NCBI GenBank assembly: GCA_035500455.1
Contig: DATJXG010000313.1
Coordinates: 1-16,605, forward strand
DNA length: 16,605 nucleotides
Direction: 5' to 3'
Origin: DATJXG01 sp035500455
GTDB taxonomy: Bacteria > Acidobacteriota > Terriglobia > Terriglobales > Acidobacteriaceae
The notes beneath the pieces were generated by a model. That model was not told the origin of the DNA. It made no database searches and worked only from the letters and a program-made list of their open reading frames with translations. The translations under genes and the position numbers were made by a program. Below, one piece after another: positions 6,585 to 13,484 of the stretch (position 1 is its first letter; each line of letters starts with the position of its first letter).

Positions 6585-9487
6585 CGCGGCGCGAGCATCC
6601 GCCGCGCGCTCGGGGAGCGGGCGTCGCGCATCAGGCGCTGCTTCGGGAGCTGGCCGCTCTCGAAGACGACAAACGCCGCCAGAACTTTCTTGGGCGGCAC
6701 CACGTGCTCGTACGGCACGAAGCGGTAGAAGAGCTCGCGCGAGCTGTGGTGGAACGTGTTCGCGTGGATACGCGGGAAGCGTTGCGTCTGGCGGCTGCCG
6801 CAGAATCCATTGCGCACCGGCTGCGCCGCAAGGATTCGATCGCGCTGGCGCACCGCGCCACGGCCAACGCACTTTATGCCAGCGGCGATAATCGTGCCGC
6901 GGTGCGGCATCACGAGAAGGCAATTCAGCTCTACGAGACGCTGGAAGACTGGAAAGAGGCGGCGCGCACGCTCAGCAGTTCCATACAGCCGCTGATTTTG
7001 CTGGGCGAGTACGATCGCGCAACGGGAGCGTGGGAGCGCGCCCGCGATATCTTCACGCGCCTCGGCGAACCCTGGCGTCTGGCGCGGCTGGAAATCAACG
7101 CCGGCAACATCTTCCACCGCCAGGACCGGTTTGAAGAAGCTCTCGCGCACTACGAGAACGCCTATAAGGGCCTGATGCCTCACGGCGACGCGGAAGGCCT
7201 TGCCGTGGTCCTGAGCAATATGTCCGTTTGCCTGATCAGCCTGAACGATTTTCCGCGCGCTCTGGCCACCTACCAGCGCGCGCGCGAAGTGTGCGAACGG
7301 AACCACATGCCGCTACTCGTGGCGCAGGCCGACTACAACATCGCGTATCTCTATTGCCTGCGTGGCGAATACACGCAAGCCATCGAAATGCTCTATGCCG
7401 CGCGCCGGGGATGCGAAGCCACGGGAGACGGCTACCACTTCGCGCTGTGCCACCTGGACCTCGCCGATCTGTATCTGGAATTGAATCTCAGCGAAGAGTC
7501 GCGCGAGATGGCTCACGAAGGATTTGTGCGCTTTGAGGCGCTGGGCACAGGCTACGAAGCTGCAAAGTGCCTGGCACTGGAGGCAATGGCCATTGGCCAG
7601 CAGGGCAAGACGGCGCTCGCGCTGGAACGATTCGACAAGGCACGCGAACTGTTCGCGCGCGAAAAAAACCGGGTATGGCCGTGGCTGCTCGACCTCTACC
7701 AGGCTCTGCTACTGGCTGAGGAGGGGCGTTATTTTGAAGCGCGCCGGCTCGCTGCGGGCGCCGCGGCATTCTTCGATTCGAGCATTCTCGTCGGAAAAGC
7801 GGTGCTCGCCCATCTGATGCTCGCGCGCATCGCGCTGGAAATGGGAGACATGGCGCAGGCCAGCCGCGAGGCGGACGCCGCTGTGGCGCGCCTGCCGAAT
7901 CTCGAACGGCCTGTGCTCGAGTATCAGGTGCACTTTCTGCGTGGACAGATCGCGCAGCGCAGCGGGAACGCGCACGCGGCCTATGCTCTCTTTGAGGAAG
8001 CGCGGAAGGTGCTGGAGACGTTGCGCGGCCGCCTCCAGGCGGAAGAGTTGAAGATCTCTTTCGTCAAGAACCGGCTCCTCTTGTACGAGGCGCTCGTGGA
8101 TCTTTTTCTGAGTGGCCAGGCAGACGGCGCCGGCGCCGAAGAGGCGTTTGTCTGGATCGAAGCCGCCAAGTCACGCAGCATGTCGGAAATGATTTTTCAG
8201 GGCAGCCGGAGCATTCCTGCCGGCACGGGAAGCCAAAGCGGACTGGTGGGGCGAATTCGCGAGCTGCGCGAGGAGCTGAATTGGTATTACCACCGCATCG
8301 AACTGGAAGAGCTTCGCCCCGAAGAGATTTCCCGAGAGCGCATCGAACGACTGCAGGCGGATGCGCAGGCGCGCGAAACGGAGTTGCTGCGCACGCTGCG
8401 TGAACTTCCTGCCCACGAACGCGAGACGGCCACGCTCGAGGCTCCCCCGGAGTTTTCCCTGCCGCGCGTGCAGGCGGCGATTCCTGCGGACGCCACGCTC
8501 GTCGAATACTATTCGAGCGGCGACCGAGTCATCGCAGCCGTGGCGACGCGCACAGGAGTCGAAATTCTGCCTGTAACGCTTGTCTCGCGCACGGCGCGCT
8601 CTCTGCAGCTTTTGCGCTTCCAATTGTCGAAATTCCGCTTGGGTCTCTCCTACGTTCAGCGTTTTGCCGAACCTCTGCTTCGCGCCACCGAGAGCCATCT
8701 CGATTCGCTGGGCGCGGAGCTGTTTGCGCCGCTGCGCGCTCTGGTGCGCGGAACGCGGCTGATCGTTGTCCCACACGGCGGGCTGCATTTTCTTCCGTTC
8801 CACGCGTTGCGCGTCGACGGCCGCTACTTGTGCGACGACTTCACGGTTTCCTACGCGCCGAGCGCCACTGTGTTTTCGCTGTGCCAGGAAAAACCCTGGA
8901 GCAAGCAGAGCGCCTCGCTGGTGATGGGCGTGCCCGATGCGCGCGCTCCCGAAATCCTTGCTGAGGTCCAGGCAGCCGCGCGGCTGCTGCCCCACGCCGA
9001 ACTCTTCGTCGGCGAACGCGCCACCTCCGCCGTGCTGCACGAACGCGGCCCCGAATGCCGTCTGCTGCACCTCGCCACGCACGGAAAATACCGGCAAGAC
9101 AATCCGATGTTCTCGGGGATCCGGCTGGGCGACGGATACTTGAATCTCTACGATCTCTATCAGATGCGCCTGGGCACACGGCTGGCAGTTTTGAGTGGTT
9201 GCGCCACAGGAATGAACGTGGTCGCGGAGGGAGACGAACTGCTCGGCCTTCAGCGGGGGTTGTTCTGCGCCGGAGCGGCGGCTGTGATGCTCTCGCTCTG
9301 GGACGTGCACGACCGTTCGACGGCGGCGCTGATGCAGTCCTTCTATAGGCGCTATATCGAGACCGACGACATGGCGGGCTCGCTCCGCGCGGCGATGCTC
9401 CAGATACGCGCCGAAAATCCGCACCCCTACTTCTGGGCACCGTTCATCCTGGCCGGCAAAGTGACTGATTTCAAGTCAGTTAGCTAG
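6581..9487 (+). CDS. TPR-CHAT protein (caspase-like protease)
   Basis: A 968-residue cytoplasmic protein without a signal peptide. The first ~500 residues are helical TPR-type repeats, visible as recurring A-L-Y/G-x-F/Y-x-x-A patterns (for example LGEYDRATGAWERARDIFTR and QDRFEEALAHYENAYKGL). A charged, probably coiled-coil segment follows (about 555-615), then a CHAT domain (about 630-965) of the caspase/separase clan. The likely catalytic dyad is His834 in LATHGKY and Cys874 in LSGCATGM; VPHGGLHFLPFHAL (730-743) is another CHAT hallmark. In known TPR-CHAT proteases the repeats sense a partner and release protease activity. Substrate and trigger here are unknown. ATG 6581 overlaps the sigma stop as ATGA, indicating tight co-expression. 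No cas genes are nearby, so a type III-E CRISPR role is unlikely. Confidence 0.93.
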   Translation: MTRREHPPRARGAGVAHQALLRELAALEDDKRRQNFLGRHHVLVRHEAVEELARAVVERVRVDTREALRLAAAAESIAHRLRRKDSIALAHRATANALYASGDNRAAVRHHEKAIQLYETLEDWKEAARTLSSSIQPLILLGEYDRATGAWERARDIFTRLGEPWRLARLEINAGNIFHRQDRFEEALAHYENAYKGLMPHGDAEGLAVVLSNMSVCLISLNDFPRALATYQRAREVCERNHMPLLVAQADYNIAYLYCLRGEYTQAIEMLYAARRGCEATGDGYHFALCHLDLADLYLELNLSEESREMAHEGFVRFEALGTGYEAAKCLALEAMAIGQQGKTALALERFDKARELFAREKNRVWPWLLDLYQALLLAEEGRYFEARRLAAGAAAFFDSSILVGKAVLAHLMLARIALEMGDMAQASREADAAVARLPNLERPVLEYQVHFLRGQIAQRSGNAHAAYALFEEARKVLETLRGRLQAEELKISFVKNRLLLYEALVDLFLSGQADGAGAEEAFVWIEAAKSRSMSEMIFQGSRSIPAGTGSQSGLVGRIRELREELNWYYHRIELEELRPEEISRERIERLQADAQARETELLRTLRELPAHERETATLEAPPEFSLPRVQAAIPADATLVEYYSSGDRVIAAVATRTGVEILPVTLVSRTARSLQLLRFQLSKFRLGLSYVQRFAEPLLRATESHLDSLGAELFAPLRALVRGTRLIVVPHGGLHFLPFHALRVDGRYLCDDFTVSYAPSATVFSLCQEKPWSKQSASLVMGVPDARAPEILAEVQAAARLLPHAELFVGERATSAVLHERGPECRLLHLATHGKYRQDNPMFSGIRLGDGYLNLYDLYQMRLGTRLAVLSGCATGMNVVAEGDELLGLQRGLFCAGAAAVMLSLWDVHDRSTAALMQSFYRRYIETDDMAGSLRAAMLQIRAENPHPYFWAPFILAGKVTDFKSVS

Positions 9488-9520
9488 ATTCCGGTCCCCC
9501 TATATTTTCTCTCACCCACA

Positions 9521-9542
9521 CTCCCCTTATTCGACAAGGGAG
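9521..9542 (+). promoter_or_regulatory. Short inverted repeat between CHAT gene and next gene
   Basis: CTCCCCTT (9521-9528) and AAGGGAG (9536-9542) can pair around a 7-base loop with one bulged C. There is no T-run after it, so it is a poor intrinsic terminator. It lies in the 114-base gap 9488-9601 and could tune expression between the two genes; its role is inferred only. Confidence 0.3.
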
Positions 9543-9601
9543 CCGTCACCACGGGGATTCCGTACCGCGCGGTGGCGGCATCAGGACATGGGGGAGATGC
9601 G

Positions 9602-10237
9602 ATGAAGCACTTTAAGGATGAGGACTGGATTGATTTTGTGAATCAGACGCTAAGCGACGGAAAGAACGCGGAGATGCAGCGGCACCTCGACGAAGGATGC
9701 GAGCGTTGCGGACCGGCCGCCGCCGTCTGGCAGCGTGTGCGCAAAGCCGGGGCAGCCGAGCGCAACTACCAGCCGCCCGATGGCGCGGTGCGCGCCATTA
9801 AGACGGCGTTCGAAGCCTCCGGCCGCTCGCGGAAAAAGAAAGCGGCGAGCGTGATCGAAACTCTGTTCGACAGCTTCCTCGAGCCCGCCATGTCCGGAGC
9901 GCGTTCTTCCGGCGGACGCGCGCGGCAGGTGCTCTATCGCGCCGAGCCCTATCAGATTGACGTCCAGATCGAAGCTACGCCGAGCGGCAAGCGGCTGATT
10001 GTCACGGGACAGGTGCTGAGCATGAGCCATGCGGGGCCGGTGGGCCGCGAGATTCCCGTGGTTCTCTCGAACCGGCGCGGCAGCGTGGTGCGAACAGTGA
10101 CCAACGAGCACGGCGAATTCGAAGGCGTTGTGGAGGACAGCGGCGATCTGGAGCTTTCGTTCGTGGGCGCGAATTACAAGCCGACGGTGATCACGCTGCG
10201 CGATGCGCTCGGCGGTAATCCGGGGGGTGCCAGATGA
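9602..10237 (+). CDS. Small protein with anti-sigma-like His/Cys motif and C-terminal beta-sandwich
   Basis: A 211-residue protein of unknown function. The N-terminus (MKHFKDEDWI) leads to HLDEGCERC with His28, Cys33 and Cys36. This resembles the zinc-binding H-x3-C-x2-C motif of anti-sigma factors, but with one extra residue in the first gap (H-x4-C-x2-C); His3 could be a further ligand. A basic linker with RSRKKKA (75-81) follows. The C-terminal part (about 120-200; GQVLS, GREIPVVLSNRRGSVVRTVT, NEHGEFEGVV) looks like a carboxypeptidase-regulatory or transthyretin-like beta-sandwich. There is no transmembrane helix or signal peptide, unlike many ECF anti-sigma factors. ATG 9602 has a strong ribosome site, GGGGGAG at 9590-9596. 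Placed between CHAT and S8 genes, it could regulate the sigma factor or act as an adaptor; both ideas are inference. Confidence 0.8.
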   Translation: MKHFKDEDWIDFVNQTLSDGKNAEMQRHLDEGCERCGPAAAVWQRVRKAGAAERNYQPPDGAVRAIKTAFEASGRSRKKKAASVIETLFDSFLEPAMSGARSSGGRARQVLYRAEPYQIDVQIEATPSGKRLIVTGQVLSMSHAGPVGREIPVVLSNRRGSVVRTVTNEHGEFEGVVEDSGDLELSFVGANYKPTVITLRDALGGNPGGAR

Positions 10238-10412
10238 CCTCCTTTTCCGCGCGGCTTTGCCAGCAGTTTCCGGTAGTACGAAAGTACGGGAGTTCGATCG
10301 AACGGACAGTAACGGCAGTACCATTGGCAGCGAAGGGCCTGTAGTCCAGACTCTCTGAGTCTCCCTTTCTGCCTTTGGACTCCCGATTCTGGCACGAAAG
10401 GGAATGACTCAT
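10238..10412 (+). promoter_or_regulatory. Structured leader upstream of the S8 peptidase gene
   Basis: This 175-base gap is unusually rich in symmetry. GTTCGATCGAAC (10292-10303) is a perfect 12-base palindrome, a possible operator. AGACTC/GAGTCT (10348-10353 and 10357-10362) forms a tight hairpin, bracketed by AGTCC (10343-10347) and GGACT (10377-10381). GTAC-GAAA-GTAC lies at about 10276-10287. A ribosome site AGGGA (10399-10403) precedes ATG 10413. A promoter or regulatory leader is likely, but I could not assign -10/-35 boxes or a known riboswitch class. Confidence 0.4.
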
Positions 10413-11738
10413 ATGAGACGCATTCTTCTGGTTTTTGCGGCAGCCGCCACTCTTTTCCTTGCCGGCTCTCAACCCGCAGCCGCAGCCAATAGCCGGTACA
10501 TCGTCCGCACGAGCGGAGGTCTGGGCAGCGTTCTCCGGCTCTGCATCGCGGCAAAATGTCAGGTGCAGGGCACACTAGACGGCAACGTCGGCCAGACGTA
10601 TCTGGTCACGTCGTCGCAAAACCTGCTCACGCAGCTGTTGAATCCCGTCCTGAACCTCCTCGAATCGCTGCTCGGGATCCAGAGTGTGGAAGCGGACCAG
10701 GTGCTCTCGATCCCCGGCGTGGCACTGATGTCCGGTGCTCCGGGGCTCAGCGACTCCGCTCCGGTTAACTACTACGGAACGATTGTGTGGCACGGCTACG
10801 TGACGCAGCCCGCCGCGGAAATCATCAATCTGCAGACCGCGCAATCGAGCTTTCAGGTGAGCGGCACCGGCATTGTGGCCGACATTGATACCGGCGTGGA
10901 TCCGCTGCATCCAGCGCTGATGCCCGTGCTGCTACAGGGCTACGACTTCACGAGGGCCCAACCGGGCGCTTCCGAGTGGCTGGACGTGAACGGTACGTCC
11001 AATGGGATCAGTAGCAGTGGCAGCCAGGATGCACAGCCCGTGATGGTGCAGCAATCCACCGCCGCGGTGCTGGATCAATCCACTGCAGCGGTGCTGGATG
11101 GTGGACCATACTCCGATTTCGGTCATGGAACGATGACCGCTGGTCTGATTCACCTTGCCGCACCCACGGCCAAGATTCTGCCGCTTAAAGCTTTTTCGGC
11201 AAACGGCGAGGGCGACCTCTCAAACATCATCGCAGCACTCTATTACGCAGTGCAGAACGGCGCAAACGTGGTGAACATGAGCTTTGACGTGACGGTGCCG
11301 TCGCCCGCTCTTTCCGCTGCGATCTCGTATGCCAACCAATCCGGGGTCGTGCTGGTCGCATCGGCCGGGAACGAAAACATGAGCGCGCGCGTGTATCCCG
11401 CGTCGCTCAATCCCTATGTGGTGGGCATCGCGTCCACCTCGAATGCCGATGTGAAGTCGTCCTTCTCCAACTACGGCACTGCGGACGTGTGGATTGCCGC
11501 ACCGGGCGAGAATGTGATGAGCACCTATCCCGGGGGAACGTACGCCAGCTCTTCGGGCACGTCGTTCAGCTGTCCGCTGGTCACCGGAACGGTTGCGCTG
11601 CTGATGGATGCCCGCGGCGGAGTGAATCAATCGAACGCGGCGGGCGCTCTGGCGCACGCGCGTCCGCTGACGCCGAACATGAACCACGGCCGCCTGGATG
11701 TCTATCAGGCCGTGCTGAACTGGCTCTCCCGCCAGTAA
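10413..11738 (+). CDS. Secreted S8 family serine peptidase (subtilisin-like)
   Basis: A 441-residue exported endopeptidase precursor. Residues 1-25 form a signal peptide (MRR, hydrophobic core, then PAAAA). Residues about 27-105 look like a propeptide of the inhibitor I9 kind (RYIVRTSGG, GQTYLVTSS, VEADQVLSI). The catalytic domain has Asp159 in DIDTG, His238 in GHGTMTAG, oxyanion Asn320 in SAGN, and Ser384 in GTSFSCP, so it should be active. The Asp-His spacing (79 residues) is larger than in classic subtilisins because of an insert at about 183-232 holding a tandem QSTAAVLD repeat. I prefer ATG 10413 to ATG 10404: AGGGA at 10399-10403 gives a 9-base spacer to 10413 but none to 10404. The HD-GYP gene follows after 4 bases. 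Confidence 0.93.
   Translation: MRRILLVFAAAATLFLAGSQPAAAANSRYIVRTSGGLGSVLRLCIAAKCQVQGTLDGNVGQTYLVTSSQNLLTQLLNPVLNLLESLLGIQSVEADQVLSIPGVALMSGAPGLSDSAPVNYYGTIVWHGYVTQPAAEIINLQTAQSSFQVSGTGIVADIDTGVDPLHPALMPVLLQGYDFTRAQPGASEWLDVNGTSNGISSSGSQDAQPVMVQQSTAAVLDQSTAAVLDGGPYSDFGHGTMTAGLIHLAAPTAKILPLKAFSANGEGDLSNIIAALYYAVQNGANVVNMSFDVTVPSPALSAAISYANQSGVVLVASAGNENMSARVYPASLNPYVVGIASTSNADVKSSFSNYGTADVWIAAPGENVMSTYPGGTYASSSGTSFSCPLVTGTVALLMDARGGVNQSNAAGALAHARPLTPNMNHGRLDVYQAVLNWLSRQ
11052..11099 (+). repeat. Tandem 24-base repeat within the S8 peptidase gene
   Basis: Two adjacent 24-base units (11052-11075 and 11076-11099), each beginning CAATCCAC and ending GCGGTGCTGGAT, differ at two positions. Both changes are silent: both units encode QSTAAVLD (residues 214-229). 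The repeat lies in the surface insert between the catalytic Asp and His. Silent divergence with identical protein suggests the peptide itself is selected. Confidence 0.85.
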
Positions 11739-11742
11739 TCCC

Positions 11743-12444
11743 ATGACTCAGATTGAAATCGCGGCACCTGCCGCACCACCGCTCCATCTCTCTGCGCTAG
11801 CTTCGCTGCGGATCAAAGAGCTCGAAGAGGGAACACAGGCTCTGCGCCGCTCCGTCATCTGCGCTTTCAACCAGCTTCTGGATTTGAAAGACCTGAACAC
11901 CGGAGTTCACAGCACGCGCCTGGCGGAGTGGGGTCTGCGCGTGGGCCAGGAGCTCGGCCTCGACGAAGCCACGCTTCAAAACCTGGAGGTTGCCGCGTTG
12001 CTGCACGACATAGGCAAAATCGGAATCCCCGACGCTATCCTGCGCAAACCGGCAAAGCTCGACGACCAGGAATACGCGCTCATGAAGCGGCATCCTGAGT
12101 ACGGCTGGCTCGTGCTGCGCTTGTTGCCTGGATTCGAGCATGCCGCGCTTGACGTGCTGCATCATCACGAGAGCATCGACGGAAAGGGCTATCCCGCCGG
12201 ATTGCAAGGCTCCGAAATTCCCATCGTCTCGCGAATCGTGTGTGTGATTGACGCCTTCGATGCCATGGTCTCTTCGCGGCCGTATCGCCAGGGTATGCCG
12301 TTTGAAGAGGCGGCGCGCCGGTTAATACTCTCCAGCGGCACGCAGTTCGATCCGGATGTGGTTCAGTCCTTCCTTCCCTTCGCCCAGGCAGACATGGAAA
12401 ACGTGTTCGCCGCTGCTGGTACTGCGGTCACCTCTGCCCTATAG
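11743..12444 (+). CDS. HD-GYP domain protein, probable c-di-GMP phosphodiesterase
   Basis: A 233-residue soluble protein consisting almost only of an HD-GYP domain, the family that hydrolyses cyclic di-GMP to pGpG or GMP. The metal and signature residues are visible: His56 (GVHSTR), His88-Asp89 in LLHDIGKIGIPD, His117 (KRHPEYG), HHHESIDGKGYP (140-151, with the HHE and GYP elements) and Asp170 in VCVIDAFDAM. No receiver or membrane sensor is attached; a ~30-residue N-terminal stretch precedes a helical segment. The gene starts 4 bases after the S8 stop with no obvious ribosome site of its own, so translation is probably coupled to the peptidase gene. It links the locus to c-di-GMP signalling. 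Confidence 0.92.
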   Translation: MTQIEIAAPAAPPLHLSALASLRIKELEEGTQALRRSVICAFNQLLDLKDLNTGVHSTRLAEWGLRVGQELGLDEATLQNLEVAALLHDIGKIGIPDAILRKPAKLDDQEYALMKRHPEYGWLVLRLLPGFEHAALDVLHHHESIDGKGYPAGLQGSEIPIVSRIVCVIDAFDAMVSSRPYRQGMPFEEAARRLILSSGTQFDPDVVQSFLPFAQADMENVFAAAGTAVTSAL

Positions 12445-12715
12445 GCCGCCTCTCGACCCCGCCCGTTGCGCTCTTCGAGGAGCCTGACTGCAGCTGTCGC
12501 TCCCTTCTGCCTCCAAACTAGGATCGCCGAAACGGGCGAGTGGCCCACTGGAAGTTCTCCGACCCGTTGATCAGTCCACTTCACGCGGCGAGGATACCAC
12601 TTGTTTGAGTTCACCGGGGAGTACAGCACTGAAGAACTGGATGCCTGCCTGCTGCAGGCGGGCCGCATCCCTTTGCGGTTTTTCGAGCAACGGGTGCGTC
12701 TTTGAACCAAAAAAG
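12445..12715. other. Flank between HD-GYP gene and tRNA-derived att site
   Basis: No confident gene. GCCTGC/GCAGGC (12643-12659) forms a hairpin just ahead of a terminator-like hairpin. A 34-codon frame runs from TTG 12601 to TGA 12705, preceded by GAGGA at 12590-12594. It encodes a plausible-looking peptide (ending RFFEQRVRL) but contains the terminator-like hairpin, so I do not call it a gene. This stretch should be the original sequence downstream of the tRNA-Pro gene before island insertion. Confidence 0.4.
12663..12683 (+). terminator. Possible intrinsic terminator after the HD-GYP gene
   Basis: CCGCA (12663-12667) pairs with TGCGG (12674-12678) around a 6-base loop, followed directly by TTTTT (12679-12683). 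The stem is only 5 pairs. It is about 220 bases after the HD-GYP stop and is the only terminator-like element before the island. Confidence 0.4.
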
Positions 12716-12765
12716 TGGTCGGGGCGAGTGGATTTGAACCACCGACCTCCTGGTCCCGAACCAGA
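12716..12765 (-). pseudogene. 3' half of tRNA-Pro(CGG), attachment-site copy 1
   Basis: Read on the minus strand it holds CTGG-TTCGGGA-CCAG (anticodon loop, anticodon CGG), variable bases AGGTC, a T-arm with loop TTCAAAT flanked by GGTGG/CCACT, the acceptor strand CGCCCCG, discriminator A and encoded CCA. The D-arm and 5' acceptor strand are missing; unrelated sequence starts right after the anticodon stem. It is therefore a fragment left by insertion, not a working tRNA. Confidence 0.85.
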
Positions 12766-12788
12766 TTCCACAGCGTGGTGAAATCTAT

Positions 12789-12902
12789 GGATTCTAGTGG
12801 ATTCTAACTGCTTTCTGTTGAGTCTGATGGCCGTCGCTTGTTGAAAGCTGTTGAGTCTTTTTGCTTCAGGGGGAATCCGCAGCTACAAAATTATCTACAG
12901 TG
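12789..12902 (+). promoter_or_regulatory. Repeated short motifs, probable integrase arm sites (copy 1)
   Basis: GGATTCTA occurs at 12789-12796 and 12799-12806, 10 bases apart. The exact 11-mer CTGTTGAGTCT occurs at 12815-12825 and 12848-12858, with a related TTGTTGAAAG at 12838-12847. GCTACAAAATTATCTACA begins at 12882. Related motifs recur on both sides of copy 2. Repeated short sites beside a core att sequence are what tyrosine integrases bind; no binding is shown here. Confidence 0.45.
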
Positions 12903-13176
12903 AAGGCGAACCCTAGACGAAGATCTAGCAGATGCCGTTTGCGACCGCATCTGCGGCTGTGGCAGAAAACGGGAGCGGTTCAAAAGTGCATGCCGAATAC
13001 CGTCACGTGCGCGGAAAATGGGGAGCAGGTCAACATGCTCGTGCGCGGACTTAGAGGGTAAGGTCAGGGCAGGTCGGGCCAAGTCAGAGTAGCGAAATCA
13101 TTGGTCAGTGCATTGAGTAATATAATTAATAACATTGACATACCTTATGTCTACATAGGTCACACGAGACGTGCCG

Positions 13177-13461
13177 CTAGGTCCTCCGCCAAGCACACTC
13201 CTTGATTCGCCTGAGCGCAATTCGCGATACTCCGAAGATAAGGTAAATGAGTCCTGCCGAACCGAAGAAAAGCAACGCATTGACTATCGTGACTATGACC
13301 ATATGACGCGCGTCGATGCCAGAGGCACAGATCGGACATAAGTATTTAGCACCTTCCACTCCGACAGCCGGTATGTACAACAGAGCGGCTCCGAGGCAGC
13401 CGAGGGCGGCCGCCGACAACATGATCAGCCTCATCTGCGACTTACGACCAACAGCATTCAT
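13177..13461 (-). CDS. Small two-helix membrane protein, possible orphan immunity protein
   Basis: A 94-residue protein of unknown family. Two hydrophobic segments (about 11-30 and 55-77) flank a short loop with CPIC (42-45), and the C-terminus is basic (SRIALRRIKECAWRRT). I start at ATG 13461 rather than the in-frame ATG 13482 because GGGAGG (plus-strand CCTCCC 13468-13473) sits 6 bases upstream. It begins about 24 bases after the stop of an RHS-repeat fragment on the same strand. In RHS loci that position is typical of immunity or orphan-immunity genes, so this role is a reasonable guess from context alone. GC content is lower than in the left half of the window. Confidence 0.6.
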   Translation of the reverse strand: MNAVGRKSQMRLIMLSAAALGCLGAALLYIPAVGVEGAKYLCPICASGIDARHMVIVTIVNALLFFGSAGLIYLIFGVSRIALRRIKECAWRRT

Positions 13462-13484
13462 CGTCGACCTCCCGCAACTCATTG

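Larger units (their letters stand above)
12716..13060. repeat. Long imperfect direct repeat, copy 1 (att site plus element end)
   Basis: Starting at the tRNA fragment, this block matches 14757 to about 15110. The first ~54 bases differ at one position (12724 versus 14765). The next 87 bases align without gaps with 12 differences by hand count. Further on the match continues more loosely through CTACAAAATTATC, AACCCTAGACGAAGATCT, TGTGGCAGAAAA and GTGCGCGGAAA. It also contains an 8-base inverted repeat GCAGATGC/GCATCTGC (12928-12935, 12947-12954). The right end is approximate. I see no gene in 12766-13176; its last part is AT-rich with a GACATA-CCT-TATGTC inverted repeat (13137-13151). Confidence 0.75.

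Noticed and set aside
8171..9424. Long minus-strand open frames opposite the CHAT gene (such as 8171-9424)
   Set aside because: They arise from GC-rich codon use of the real gene on the other strand and show no domain-like sequence.
6581..9487. TPR-CHAT protein as a type III-E CRISPR (Craspase) protease
   Set aside because: No cas gene, CRISPR array or gRAMP-like protein in the window; the sigma/S8 context points elsewhere.
10238..10412. c-di-GMP (GEMM) riboswitch in the S8 leader
   Set aside because: A GAAA loop and a hairpin are present, but the conserved GEMM core segments could not be found.
12571..12771. Minus-strand 66-residue frame starting MESGSGPGGRWFKSTRPDHF
   Set aside because: Its start is simply the tRNA-Pro 3' half translated, a familiar artefact; the rest has no protein-like support.
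13137..13151. GACATA-CCT-TATGTC inverted repeat with TTGACA as a promoter
   Set aside because: No -10 box at suitable spacing and no + strand gene follows; kept only as a note within the repeat region.
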